Shown here in pieces: positions 8,324 to 16,667 of a stretch of 29,515 bases of DNA. Position numbers and translations under genes: made by a program. Every line of letters starts with the position of its first letter. Position 1 is the first letter of the stretch. Source of the stretch: Ignavibacteriota bacterium (GTDB taxonomy: Bacteria; Bacteroidota; Ignavibacteria; Palsa-1295); NCBI GenBank assembly GCA_025357895.1, contig JANYLL010000415.1:1-29515 (forward strand), given 5' to 3'. Under the pieces are notes generated by a model. That model made no database searches. It was not told the origin of the DNA and was given only the letters and a program-made list of their open reading frames with translations.

Positions 8324-9073
8324 ATGAAAAAAACTTCAATTTTACTCACAGCACTTATGGTGCTATCACTTGCCGGCATTTCTTCGGCACAGGAGAGAAA
8401 TAAGTATAACTCGAATTATCCGGAAGATTTCACGAAAGAACAGGCGGATTCTACTATTGCCTATCGCAATAGCGAGATCAATAGTCTTCGTGACCAATTA
8501 AGAACTACGACTGACGCAGGTTCGAAAGGCAGCGCTGATCTTCAGCAGAGGATGGCTGATAATGATAAATGCAAGAACGAGCTTTATGCTCTGTGCGGCT
8601 CAGATCGTAACGGATATAATGCCTATCGCGAGCGTCTTGCAAAGGACGAGCAGGAGTTGAATTCGCTTCGCTCACTTTCTCCTGACCAATTGAACCAGAA
8701 TAAGACGAGAGTTCAAGCTCTTGAGAACGAGATCCGCACTTTACGCGGTGATAAGCTTGTGCTTATTCCGGATCATCACAGCCGAGTGATGGCAATTTCG
8801 AACACCTATATGCAAATGAAGCATGGAATGGTACCGCCGAATATGGTTTATACCGTTGGTACATGGCGTAAGGACCGTGATTGTCTTTGGAACATTGCAA
8901 AAAAACCTGATATCTATAACGATCCTTTTGCATGGCCGAAGATATGGCATGCCAATAGTGATCAGATCAAGAATCCTGATCTCATCTATCCGGGGCAGCA
9001 GCTTACTATCTTGAAAACAGCCGTCACGGTAGAAGATAAAGATATGACGGGATATCGTCATCGCAAACATTAA
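8324..9073 (+). CDS. Exported LysM-domain protein with coiled-coil middle
   Basis: A 249-residue exported protein. Residues 1-22 form a signal peptide ending SSAQ. Residues about 35-150 are mostly charged helix (including an NSLRDQL heptad region and a second helix ending RTLRGDK), likely coiled coil. Residues about 180-232 make one LysM-like module: YTVGTWRKDRDCLWNIA, then WPKIWHANSDQIKNPDLIYPGQQL, the usual W..I...N...I.NP..I.PGQ.L pattern. This predicts binding of peptidoglycan glycan chains. It has no catalytic domain, so a structural or anchoring role is more likely than hydrolysis. It follows the small lipoprotein, and a strong terminator closes the unit. The CDS starts at ATG 8324 after AGGAG. 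Confidence 0.85.
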   Translation: MKKTSILLTALMVLSLAGISSAQERNKYNSNYPEDFTKEQADSTIAYRNSEINSLRDQLRTTTDAGSKGSADLQQRMADNDKCKNELYALCGSDRNGYNAYRERLAKDEQELNSLRSLSPDQLNQNKTRVQALENEIRTLRGDKLVLIPDHHSRVMAISNTYMQMKHGMVPPNMVYTVGTWRKDRDCLWNIAKKPDIYNDPFAWPKIWHANSDQIKNPDLIYPGQQLTILKTAVTVEDKDMTGYRHRKH

Positions 9074-9117
9074 TTCGTGAGGAGCGGAAGCGGCGCTTAT
9101 TAATGCGTAATTAGATT

Positions 9118-9155
9118 TGAAAGACCGTTTTTCCGAAAGGAAGAACGGTCTTTCA
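9118..9155 (+). terminator. Strong hairpin terminator with GAAA tetraloop after the LysM gene
   Basis: GAAAGACCGTT (9119-9129) pairs with AACGGTCTTTC (9144-9154). The inner TTTCC and GGAAG extend it, with one G-T wobble, to a 16- to 17-bp stem capped by GAAA (9135-9138), a GNRA-type tetraloop. A T-rich stretch (CTTTTTAT) follows. This is the best intrinsic terminator in the window and separates the LysM unit from phoH. Confidence 0.85.
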
Positions 9156-9186
9156 CTTTTTATCATCTTTCTTGGTTATATAGAGT

Positions 9187-10191
9187 ATGGAAGTAGTAGA
9201 ACGAAAAATTCGTGTAGCGCCGACCGAAGCAGTTTTGCTTTTCGGTCCGCAGGATCTTTATCTTAGACTTATTGAACAGCGTTTCGATGCGAGAATCATT
9301 GCAAGGGGGGATGTGATCTTATTGCAAGGATCATTGCAGGAAGTTTCATCTATAGAAAAAGTTTTTAGTGAATTATCTTTTCTCCTGGCTAAAGCCGGCC
9401 ACCTATCGAAAACAGATGTCACCACTGTTATTGACATTGTTTCTGCAGGAAAAGAAGTAGCGCAGAATTTTGCTGAGCTTGAATCGATCGTTCTCTTCAC
9501 GCACAATCAACCGATCAGAGTTAAGACGCCGACTCAGATCGAATACTACAAGGCTGTAAAGAAGAATGATATTGTTTTTGCCATCGGTCCTGCAGGTACC
9601 GGAAAAACATATTTAGCGGTTGCAATGGCGATCTCGGCTTTGAAGACACGCGAAGTAGCAAAAATTATTCTTGCCAGACCTGCTGTAGAGGCAGGTGAAA
9701 GCCTCGGGTTTTTACCCGGTGATCTATCTCAGAAAGTTGATCCGTATTTAAGACCTTTATATGATGCCGCAGAAGAAATGATGACGGCAGAAAAACTTAA
9801 AGGGTATATAGAGCGAGGTACGGTCGAAGTTGTGCCCCTTGCTTATATGCGGGGAAGAACGCTCAATAATGCTTTCGTGATCCTCGATGAAGCACAGAAT
9901 GCGACTACTATGCAAATGAAAATGTTTTTAACAAGAATCGGTATCGGATCGAAAGTGATTGTTACCGGAGATATGACACAGATCGATCTTCCGTCGCGTA
10001 CGCAATCAGGACTAATACAGATTCAGGAAATACTTCAGGGAGTTGAGGGAATCTCGATGGTGTATTTTAATAAAGCCGATGTTATGCGGCATAGGTTAGT
10101 TCGCGAGATCATCGAAGCATACGAAAATTACAATGATAAAGGTGTTGAACTGACACTTACAACCAACGGCAGTAAAGAAGAGAGGCAATAA
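9187..10191 (+). CDS. phoH: PhoH-like P-loop ATPase
   Basis: A 334-residue PhoH/YbeZ-family protein, a cytoplasmic P-loop ATPase associated in other bacteria with the endoribonuclease YbeY and rRNA/mRNA quality control; the biochemical role is still loosely defined. The N-terminal part (about 1-100) is a KH/PIN-like lead-in. Residue 113 onward holds the PhoH core with Walker A GPAGTGKT at 134-141, RPAVEAGE in the middle, and VILDEAQNAT as Walker B. The later VTGDMTQIDLP is also characteristic. No ybeY gene is adjacent. The next gene, cdaA, starts 8 bases after the stop codon, so they are probably co-transcribed. Confidence 0.92.
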   Translation: MEVVERKIRVAPTEAVLLFGPQDLYLRLIEQRFDARIIARGDVILLQGSLQEVSSIEKVFSELSFLLAKAGHLSKTDVTTVIDIVSAGKEVAQNFAELESIVLFTHNQPIRVKTPTQIEYYKAVKKNDIVFAIGPAGTGKTYLAVAMAISALKTREVAKIILARPAVEAGESLGFLPGDLSQKVDPYLRPLYDAAEEMMTAEKLKGYIERGTVEVVPLAYMRGRTLNNAFVILDEAQNATTMQMKMFLTRIGIGSKVIVTGDMTQIDLPSRTQSGLIQIQEILQGVEGISMVYFNKADVMRHRLVREIIEAYENYNDKGVELTLTTNGSKEERQ

Positions 10192-10199
10192 AACGGAGA

Positions 10200-11048
10200 A
10201 TGGATGTCTTCACCATAGGATTTATCACGATAACGTGGGTCGATATTCTCGACATCCTTTTAGTTACTTTTCTTTTTTATAGGATTTATGTTGCAATGCG
10301 CGGTACTATTGCAGCGCAGGTTTTTCTAGGCTTAATGCTAGTCATCATCGGCTCAATCGTTGCACGGGCTGTGGATATGAAAGCCTTGTCCTGGATTTTA
10401 AAGACACTTACCGATATTTGGGTTATTGCACTGATCGTTCTGTTTCAACCTGAACTGCGCAGACTATTGCTTTTTCTCGGAAGAAATCCTATCGTCAAAT
10501 TTTTTATTCGCACTGATGTAAAGGAATATGCTGATATCATCGTCAGGGCATTTGAGGAATTGCGCCAACGTCATGAGGGGGCGCTGATTATTATTATTCG
10601 TACAACTGATATAAAACTTTTTGTTGATACAGGATTGCCGCTTCATGCACATATATCCAAAGAACTTTTAGTGACGATCTTTAATAAGCGAAGCCCGCTT
10701 CATGACGGAGCAGTTATCATTAAGGATCGCTACGTCGAAGCTGCACGCTGTACCTTGCCGCTCTCGGGAGTTGAAGCGATCGGTGAAAAAATGCTTGGTA
10801 CACGTCACCGCGCAGCGCTCGGAATTTCCGAGCAGGCAGATGTCGTTGCCCTCGTGCTTTCAGAAGAAACAGGAGAATTCGCTTTTGCAAAATCCGGAAA
10901 ACTTTCTCTTAATCTTTCCGGTGAAGAGCTTCGCGAGAAGATCACCTCGGCAATTACCGGACCCATCGTTGTAACACCTACAAATATTCATCTGACAGGT
11001 ACATCAAAGGATTATGCGCTTGAATCCAGAGAAGGAACTGATAGATAA
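10200..11048 (+). CDS. cdaA: Diadenylate cyclase, CdaA type
   Basis: A 282-residue membrane enzyme that condenses two ATP to cyclic di-AMP, a second messenger controlling potassium and osmolyte transport and cell-wall homeostasis. Three N-terminal membrane helices lie at about 12-30, 37-57 and 63-83, followed by FQPELRRLL, a hallmark of CdaA. The DAC domain carries DGA at 169-171 (SPLHDGAVII) and RHR at 202-204 (GTRHRAALGI), the two conserved catalytic motifs. Length and topology match CdaA rather than DisA. There is no cdaR or glmM next to it, the Firmicutes arrangement; instead it follows phoH. An AT-rich palindrome follows the stop. Confidence 0.95.
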   Translation: MDVFTIGFITITWVDILDILLVTFLFYRIYVAMRGTIAAQVFLGLMLVIIGSIVARAVDMKALSWILKTLTDIWVIALIVLFQPELRRLLLFLGRNPIVKFFIRTDVKEYADIIVRAFEELRQRHEGALIIIIRTTDIKLFVDTGLPLHAHISKELLVTIFNKRSPLHDGAVIIKDRYVEAARCTLPLSGVEAIGEKMLGTRHRAALGISEQADVVALVLSEETGEFAFAKSGKLSLNLSGEELREKITSAITGPIVVTPTNIHLTGTSKDYALESREGTDR

Positions 11049-11054
11049 TTAAAA

Positions 11055-11083
11055 AATGCAAATTTAAAATTTAATTTAGCATT
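11055..11083. repeat. AT-rich imperfect palindrome after cdaA
   Basis: Arms 11055-11068 and 11070-11083 begin/end AATGC and GCATT and match at 12 of 14 positions. A run of five T comes about 14 bases later. It might work as a weak terminator or a regulator site ahead of pcm; being AT-rich it could also arise by chance. Confidence 0.3.
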
Positions 11084-11147
11084 ATTAATAATAAAATTTT
11101 TCAAACCTACGCTGTTAGCATACTAGCGATAACTGTAAAAACTCTCC

Positions 11148-11819
11148 ATGCTTCATTCCGCTCAAAATAATTTTTCTCACGAACGTTCTCATTTGCTGGA
11201 ATTTCTTCGATCTCGTGGAATTGCTAACGCTTCGGTACTTCGTGCAATGGGGAAAATACCCCGCGAACAATTTTTGGAAAAGAACTTTGCCCGCCGCGCC
11301 TATGAAGATTCAGCGTTACCAATTGGATCCGGACAGACGATATCCCAGCCATTTACCGTTGCCTACATGACTCAATCTCTGCAGTTGAAAGTTGGTGAAA
11401 AAGTTTTGGAGATCGGCACAGGCTCCGGTTATCAGGCAGCGGTATTAGCTGAAATAGGATGCAAAGTATTTACTATCGAGAGACACCAGTCGCTTTTGCA
11501 AATTGCACGTAAACGACTTGATGCTCTTGGTTATCATGATATTATTTCCAGATCAGGGGATGGATCCCGGGGTTGGCCGGAATATGCACCCTTCGATGCG
11601 ATCATCGTTACTGCAGGGGCGCCTGATGTACCTGAGACGCTGACAAAACAACTTGATCTAAATGGGGGCAGGCTCCTTGTTCCTGTAGGCTCGCTCGATA
11701 TTCAGCGAATGTATCTTGTAAAAAATCAGCAGGGTAAACTTACTGTCGAAGAATTACCTGAGTTCAAATTTGTGCCTCTTGTCGGAAAAGAAGGCTGGGC
11801 TCAAGAAGAGCGTGATTAG
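11148..11819 (+). CDS. pcm: Protein-L-isoaspartate O-methyltransferase
   Basis: A 223-residue SAM-dependent methyltransferase that methylates isoaspartyl residues in aged proteins so they can revert to Asp. The SAM-binding motif VLEIGTGSGYQ is at about 86-96. GSGQTISQPFTVAYMTQ upstream is the family signature region, and later motifs include DAIIVTAGAPDVPE and RLLVPVG. Its stop codon is followed directly by the miaA ATG with no gap, so the two are coupled. The first ten residues before the conserved part may not all be translated. Confidence 0.95.
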   Translation: MLHSAQNNFSHERSHLLEFLRSRGIANASVLRAMGKIPREQFLEKNFARRAYEDSALPIGSGQTISQPFTVAYMTQSLQLKVGEKVLEIGTGSGYQAAVLAEIGCKVFTIERHQSLLQIARKRLDALGYHDIISRSGDGSRGWPEYAPFDAIIVTAGAPDVPETLTKQLDLNGGRLLVPVGSLDIQRMYLVKNQQGKLTVEELPEFKFVPLVGKEGWAQEERD

Positions 11820-12680
11820 ATGAGACAGATCGAAGTCATTACCGGACCAACTGCTTCAGGCAAGACGACTCTTGCTTTGCAGCGATTCGAATCAAATCCA
11901 AACATTGAAATTGTCAGCGCCGATGCATCGCTATTATATTACGGTTTTGATATAGGCACGGCGAAACCTTCATTAGAAATTCGAAAACGGATCCCCCATC
12001 ATATTATCGACATTTTGAAACCGAATGAGCGCTTTAATGCTTCGGATTATTCAAAAACTGCTCGAGAAATAATACGAAAAATAATTACGAATGGGAAAAC
12101 GCCACTTATTGTAGGAGGAACGGGATTTTATATTGACGCTCTGTTCTTTGGTATTACATCGCTTGAGGCTGATGAAAAAAAAATAGAAGAAGCTCGTCTC
12201 CGTGTTGCACAAGAAATGAAAGAATTAGGATTCGATAAAATGCATGAACGGCTGCGGGAAATCGACCCTATACTTTATCAACAGATATTACGCGAGCGGA
12301 ACCCAAGAAGATTAGAACGTGCATGGGAATTTTTTTATGCAACGGGTATTCCTCTTGGTGAAGCGCGTAAAGAAAAAGCGGAGCCTTTTGAATTCCAACC
12401 ATCGTTTACACTTGTCGAAGTTGATCGAGAGAAACTTCAGCAAAAAATCATAGTTCGTATTGATGATATGCTTACTGCAGGTTGGTTAAAAGAGGTTGAG
12501 AAGCTGCTTCAAAACGGTGTAGCGGATATGATGCCTGCTATGAATGCGATCGGATATAGAGAACTTGCTCGAGTTGCGCGCGGGGAGAAACCTCTTGACG
12601 CAGCGCGGGAAGAGATCATTATCCGCACACGTCAGTATGCAAAGCGTCAAGCGACATGGATGAAACGATATAAGCAATAA
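11820..12680 (+). CDS. miaA: tRNA dimethylallyltransferase
   Basis: A 286-residue MiaA, which transfers the dimethylallyl group from DMAPP to N6 of A37 in tRNAs reading UNN codons, producing i6A. The P-loop GPTASGKT is at 9-16. VSADASLLYYGFDIGTAKP (about 32-50) is the tRNA/DMAPP loop, GGTGFYIDAL follows, and NPRRLERAWE and RTRQYAKRQATWMKR close the protein. It is slightly shorter than the usual 300-315. The next enzyme in the pathway, MiaB, is encoded at 20973-22436 on the other strand, so both steps to ms2i6A are present. Confidence 0.95.
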   Translation: MRQIEVITGPTASGKTTLALQRFESNPNIEIVSADASLLYYGFDIGTAKPSLEIRKRIPHHIIDILKPNERFNASDYSKTAREIIRKIITNGKTPLIVGGTGFYIDALFFGITSLEADEKKIEEARLRVAQEMKELGFDKMHERLREIDPILYQQILRERNPRRLERAWEFFYATGIPLGEARKEKAEPFEFQPSFTLVEVDREKLQQKIIVRIDDMLTAGWLKEVEKLLQNGVADMMPAMNAIGYRELARVARGEKPLDAAREEIIIRTRQYAKRQATWMKRYKQ

Positions 12681-12686
12681 TTTTAG

Positions 12687-13049
12687 ATGTTTATCAGACT
12701 CAATTCTATAGAGATCTTTGCTCATCATGGTGTCTATGAAGAAGAGATCAGGAATGGTAATCATTTCGAGATCGATTTGGAGGTTGAAGTTGCAGATACA
12801 TCCGCAACTAGGACTGATGCACTTAGCGATACGCTCGATTATACCAAATTATATACTACAGTCATAAAAGTCTCGGAAAAGAAACGATACAACCTGCTCG
12901 AAGCTTTTGCCTGCGATATTTGCATGGTGGTATTAGATACATTCCGGGAGGTGCGCGGCGTCGGAGTAAAAGTCAGAAAGATGAATGCCCCTGTCGGAGG
13001 AAAGCTCAATTTTGTCGAAGTAGAGTACAAAAGCTTCAGAGGCGAATAG
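12687..13049 (+). CDS. folB: Dihydroneopterin aldolase
   Basis: A 120-residue FolB, which cleaves 7,8-dihydroneopterin to 6-hydroxymethyl-dihydropterin and glycolaldehyde in folate synthesis. The start IFAHHGVYEEE (residues 10-20) is the family motif; the Glu of this region and the Lys in VRKMNAPVGGKL (about residues 96-107) correspond to the substrate-binding and catalytic positions. Length is typical (about 118-125). It is seven bases after miaA and five before folK, an obvious operon arrangement that places two consecutive pathway enzymes together. Confidence 0.93.
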   Translation: MFIRLNSIEIFAHHGVYEEEIRNGNHFEIDLEVEVADTSATRTDALSDTLDYTKLYTTVIKVSEKKRYNLLEAFACDICMVVLDTFREVRGVGVKVRKMNAPVGGKLNFVEVEYKSFRGE

Positions 13050-13054
13050 CCAAA

Positions 13055-13540
13055 ATGCATAGAGTGTACATTGCAATCGGTACGAATATAGAGCCGCGCA
13101 TGGCGCGGATCCAGGATGCATTTACTGCATTATCGCATTTCGGTTTAATAGAAAAGACAAGCTCGATATACGAGACTGCTCCGTATGGCTTTACAGAACA
13201 GGCAGATTTTCTCAATGCTGTTATTCTCATACTGACCGAGTTAGAACTTGAGTCACTGCATAACGCTTTGAAAATTCTGGAAAGTGAATTGGGACGTACG
13301 GAGCGCCAAAGGTGGCATGAACGTGAAATAGACTTTGATATTTTATTTTATGATGATGTTGTTATGGATTCAGTTTCATTAACCGTGCCCCATAAAGAGT
13401 TGCAAAATCGGAGTTTTGTACTTGTACCAATGAATGAGATCGCTTCTGATTTTATTCATCCAGTACTGAAAAAAAATATTGGATCGCTTTTAGAGCAACT
13501 TTACTACGATAAAAACAGCATTCACTTGGTTAAGTCGTGA
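13055..13540 (+). CDS. folK: 2-amino-4-hydroxy-6-hydroxymethyldihydropteridine pyrophosphokinase
   Basis: A 161-residue HPPK, which transfers pyrophosphate from ATP to 6-hydroxymethyl-dihydropterin, the step after FolB. It begins VYIAIGTNIEPR and includes SSIYETAPYGF and FLNAVI. The metal-binding signature is RWHEREIDFDILFYDD, and PHKELQNRSFVLVPM follows. The frame stays open further upstream to 12920, inside folB, but that extension is a shadow of folB, so ATG 13055 is used. The stop codon overlaps or nearly meets the next gene. Confidence 0.94.
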   Translation: MHRVYIAIGTNIEPRMARIQDAFTALSHFGLIEKTSSIYETAPYGFTEQADFLNAVILILTELELESLHNALKILESELGRTERQRWHEREIDFDILFYDDVVMDSVSLTVPHKELQNRSFVLVPMNEIASDFIHPVLKKNIGSLLEQLYYDKNSIHLVKS

Positions 13541-13545
13541 ATAAA

Positions 13546-14262
13546 ATGTCAGTAACAAATGACGTCGAATATGCACTATCCCGCTCCATGAAGCAGGAGG
13601 CGCTCCCTATTCGCTATATAGCCGTCGAAGGTCCTATTGGAGTTGGGAAATCAACGCTAGCAGATATGCTCGCCCACCACTTTAGAGCGCGTCTGATCTT
13701 AGAACGATATGAAGAAAATCCATTCCTCCAAACGTTTTATGACGATCGTCGCCGTACTGCGTTCCAGACGCAGCTTTTCTTTTTACTTTCGCGCTATAGA
13801 CAGCAGCAGGAGCTTATCCATACCGATCTGTTTTATGAAAGTTGCGTCAGTGATTATCTATTTTCTAAAGACCGCATCTTTGCCGAGGTAAACTTGACTC
13901 GGGACGAGTTAAAGCTTTATGAAGAGGTCAGTTCTGCATTAGATAAAACCGTACCGATGCCGGATGTCGTGATCTATTTGCAGGGAAGTGTCAGTTTGTT
14001 GCAGCAAAACATAAAAAAACGAGGACGTAACTTTGAAAAAAATATGAATCGCGAATATCTGGAGCAGATCGTCAGTGCTTATAACGATTTTTTCTTTCAT
14101 TATCGGGATACACGCCTGATCGTTGCAAGCTGCGACGACTTTGACTTTTTGCGGATGCCAGAACATTTCCAAAGACTTGTAAGTACGATCTTGCGCAGCC
14201 CGTATCCACCGGTAGAATACCTTTCAAAAGGCGAACCATTTTTTGAATTACTAACTAACTAA
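13546..14262 (+). CDS. Deoxynucleoside kinase (dAdo/dGuo kinase type)
   Basis: A 238-residue deoxynucleoside kinase that would phosphorylate deoxyadenosine or deoxyguanosine for the salvage pathway. The P-loop GPIGVGKST is at 29-37. ERYEENPFLQTFY, the family nucleoside-binding segment, follows, and YESCVSDYLFSKDRIFA matches the usual D-R/K region. RGRNFEKNM is consistent with the LID arginines. Substrate preference cannot be read from sequence. A GTG at 13537 overlapping the folK stop is an alternative start. Kinases of this kind directly after folK are familiar in Bacteroidota-like genomes. Confidence 0.88.
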   Translation: MSVTNDVEYALSRSMKQEALPIRYIAVEGPIGVGKSTLADMLAHHFRARLILERYEENPFLQTFYDDRRRTAFQTQLFFLLSRYRQQQELIHTDLFYESCVSDYLFSKDRIFAEVNLTRDELKLYEEVSSALDKTVPMPDVVIYLQGSVSLLQQNIKKRGRNFEKNMNREYLEQIVSAYNDFFFHYRDTRLIVASCDDFDFLRMPEHFQRLVSTILRSPYPPVEYLSKGEPFFELLTN

Positions 14263-14271
14263 CCTGCGCTC

Positions 14272-14493
14272 ATGCGGATCTTGATTGAATTAATTATTTT
14301 TTTCTTCGCCCTATTAACGATCTATCGCAGGCGGATCAGGCCCTTTGTTGAAGGGATAGGGGGCAAGGCGAAACCAAATGATCAAAGCGGTACTTCGCAA
14401 AGCTTCAAATTTAATTCGGCTTCATCGAAAAAGAACAGTAAGCACGTTGATCAGAAGGAAATTCAGGATGCAGAATTTAAAGAGATAAAGTAA
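14272..14493 (+). CDS. Small single-pass membrane protein (DUF4834-like)
   Basis: A 73-residue protein with one N-terminal membrane helix (about 2-17, ILIELIIFFFALLTIY) followed by a basic RRRIRP segment, so the charged, Ser/Lys/Gln-rich tail is probably cytoplasmic. It is nine bases after the kinase gene and ends one base before the convergent gene on the other strand. The plan resembles the Bacteroidota DUF4834 family, but identification rests on layout alone. No function can be assigned. Confidence 0.6.
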   Translation: MRILIELIIFFFALLTIYRRRIRPFVEGIGGKAKPNDQSGTSQSFKFNSASSKKNSKHVDQKEIQDAEFKEIK

Positions 14494-14494
14494 T

Positions 14495-16627
14495 TTAAAA
14501 ACTCCATTGTGCTGCTAATTGCGCTTCGATCTGTCTTGACGAATTAGAAATCTTTGAATCAGATGTTTCATGGCTTACGAAACTATACCAGATCGAACCA
14601 TAAAGTCGAGGACCTTTTATTTCTAATTGATCTATTGTTATAGTAAAAAGCGGACCGATTCGGTCGAGACTTTCTTGCAATGAAAGTGTTGTCTGTGATG
14701 AAGTAGCAATCGGTGCGAACCGGCGCATAATAAATGCTCTTGCGCCAAGTTTTATCAATGTTGGTGAAGGAGAGTTTCTATCCATAAGATTTACGGTAAG
14801 GTCTCCGGAAAATTCCGATGTGCGGAGAATGGGTCGTTCGGTAAATGCGGCAACGTTATAAGCACCACGTTCGTATAGTCGTAGATCGAAAATACCTTCG
14901 ATGCCTGCGTGGGCATCCCGAAGGATTGAAATTTTCCCTAATGAAATTCTAATGCTGTCAGACCCATTCACGCCACGTATTAAGTAGTCACGGGCTGTGG
15001 ATGAACCCATAATAGGGGCTGAAAAATCATAGACAGAATAATTTGCAAAAACTTCGCCTCGAATATGATGCTGGAAAGATGGAGTGCGAAAGATAACTTG
15101 TGAAGCTAACGAAATAGTCTTACTGACATAATTCTGCAAGCTCCTGTCACTTTCAAGATAGACAAGATGACTTCTTGCCAGACGAATTTCATTTGACATT
15201 TCCAGTGAAGACGAAAAATAATGATCATATTGAAGCGTACTTCCAAGGTTCAACTCGTCGCGATCATCATGATTATCAGTACTTGGAGTATCATAACGGT
15301 AGATCCGCGAACTAAAATTTGTATTGAATGCATCACGCTCCGCCAAAGGAAAGTTGGCGGTAAACTGCAACGATGTTAGTTTTCCATCGAAACTCGTAGC
15401 ACCAAGCGCATTGGAAAGTTTTTTTACTGCAAGTGCAGAGAGTGTACCTGTTTCTCCTTGCAAAATATCACTCGTCTCATTTCGTTCATCAAATTTTATT
15501 TCCATTGAGAGTTGGGTGGTTCGCGCTTCTTCAGCAGGGTCACCGAGTAAAAAATCAAATCTTCCTGAAAATGCGGCATCGAGAGCCTCTGTCGTTGAAG
15601 GCACAAGGAACGTTGAGGAAATAAGTGTTGTCGTCGGAAGAGCGGTAATGTCAATACTCGGCGTTCGACGGGTAATCTGCTGCGGGAGAAGATCGACGCG
15701 AAAATTCCCGATGAAACGTCTTTTAATAAATGGATATTGCAGCGCATCGTGAAGTTCAAAATCAACCTCAGAGCGTTCCTGTTTTGCAAGTATTCCTGAC
15801 GTATCCTTTGAAAAGAAAAAATCCCGTCGTTTGACCGCAATGCCACCAGAAGCATCATTGTTTCCGCTTTCACCGAAATTAGAAAAGAGATGGGCATGAA
15901 CATTATCATTGCGTGATACTTCATCCTGAAGATTGAAATGCCGTTCATCAAGAGCAGCAGCACCATCGAATAGTAATTCATTCGATAGCGAAACAGTATC
16001 TGAAGTTATTCCAGCCTTGACGATAGTGCCCGAGCTTGTACCGATTGCGAATGATTTACGAGCGATTCCTGCGCCTGCAGAAATTTTTATTGGTGAAATC
16101 GGAGAATATTTCCCGCCAAATACTCCATACCCATCTGTAACATTTGCAAGTGTTCCGATCTGCGAAAGCGCTTGTTCGGCACCTGATCGAAGCGAATATG
16201 TTGATCCAAAAAAAGAAATTGTCAAGCCGTCACGCATTTCATTAAATGGATAATCCGCGTTAATGAGTGCATTCGCCTCGCTTGTCCGAACACGAGTGTC
16301 TTCGCGTAACCGTGAACGACCTTCGCCGCTAATAAAAAAAAATGGAGTCAGTGGGTCAGTAGTAATAAATGTATTCGATGATAATCGTAAACTCGAGCCC
16401 CATGTGTATAGCGATAGGGTATGTAGGAAATCAAAGGAAGTATAACTTACGGGGTTTACTGTAAACAAGGAATCTATTCCGGGAAGAGAGGAGATGGAGC
16501 CGGGTGTCCACCAGAGGCGCTCAGTAAAAACTTGCGCATGGAGTGGACCTTCGAGCGCGGCGAAGAAAAATAATTGAAAGATACATAATAATATACTTCG
16601 GAGCAAGATTTCTTTTGAATACTTCAA
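14495..16627 (-). CDS. Orphan outer-membrane barrel-like protein
   Basis: A large protein (710 residues from a TTG at 16627) with a signal sequence KYSKEILLRSILLCIFQLFF ending near LHAQ and a beta-strand-rich body of alternating hydrophobic residues. It ends in WSF, and a C-terminal aromatic is the usual Bam recognition signal of barrel proteins. No plug domain or TonB box was seen, so it is not a standard TonB-dependent receptor; no family was recognised. An ATG at 16726 gives a longer 743-residue frame, but it overlaps the upstream gene by 59 bases and buries the signal sequence, so TTG 16627 is preferred. It is the last gene of the presumed minus-strand operon and may form the second pore of the surface module. 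Confidence 0.6.
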   Translation of the reverse strand: MKYSKEILLRSILLCIFQLFFFAALEGPLHAQVFTERLWWTPGSISSLPGIDSLFTVNPVSYTSFDFLHTLSLYTWGSSLRLSSNTFITTDPLTPFFFISGEGRSRLREDTRVRTSEANALINADYPFNEMRDGLTISFFGSTYSLRSGAEQALSQIGTLANVTDGYGVFGGKYSPISPIKISAGAGIARKSFAIGTSSGTIVKAGITSDTVSLSNELLFDGAAALDERHFNLQDEVSRNDNVHAHLFSNFGESGNNDASGGIAVKRRDFFFSKDTSGILAKQERSEVDFELHDALQYPFIKRRFIGNFRVDLLPQQITRRTPSIDITALPTTTLISSTFLVPSTTEALDAAFSGRFDFLLGDPAEEARTTQLSMEIKFDERNETSDILQGETGTLSALAVKKLSNALGATSFDGKLTSLQFTANFPLAERDAFNTNFSSRIYRYDTPSTDNHDDRDELNLGSTLQYDHYFSSSLEMSNEIRLARSHLVYLESDRSLQNYVSKTISLASQVIFRTPSFQHHIRGEVFANYSVYDFSAPIMGSSTARDYLIRGVNGSDSIRISLGKISILRDAHAGIEGIFDLRLYERGAYNVAAFTERPILRTSEFSGDLTVNLMDRNSPSPTLIKLGARAFIMRRFAPIATSSQTTLSLQESLDRIGPLFTITIDQLEIKGPRLYGSIWYSFVSHETSDSKISNSSRQIEAQLAAQWSF

Positions 16628-16667
16628 CCATTCTGACCTAACCTTAGCTCCCCTTAATGCGACTTCC

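Noticed and set aside
11915..11945. Apparent loss of the SRQ motif in MiaA (DASLLY)
   Set aside because: E. coli MiaA also varies here (DSALIY), so this is normal family diversity.
12920..13054. Upstream extension of the folK frame inside folB
   Set aside because: It reads as a basic, Arg-rich peptide unlike HPPK, and HPPK homology begins at VYIAIGTN just after ATG 13055.
15324..16445. Long plus-strand frames opposite the barrel-like gene
   Set aside because: They are Ser/Arg-rich antisense shadows of the minus-strand coding sequence, which has the signal peptide and barrel pattern.
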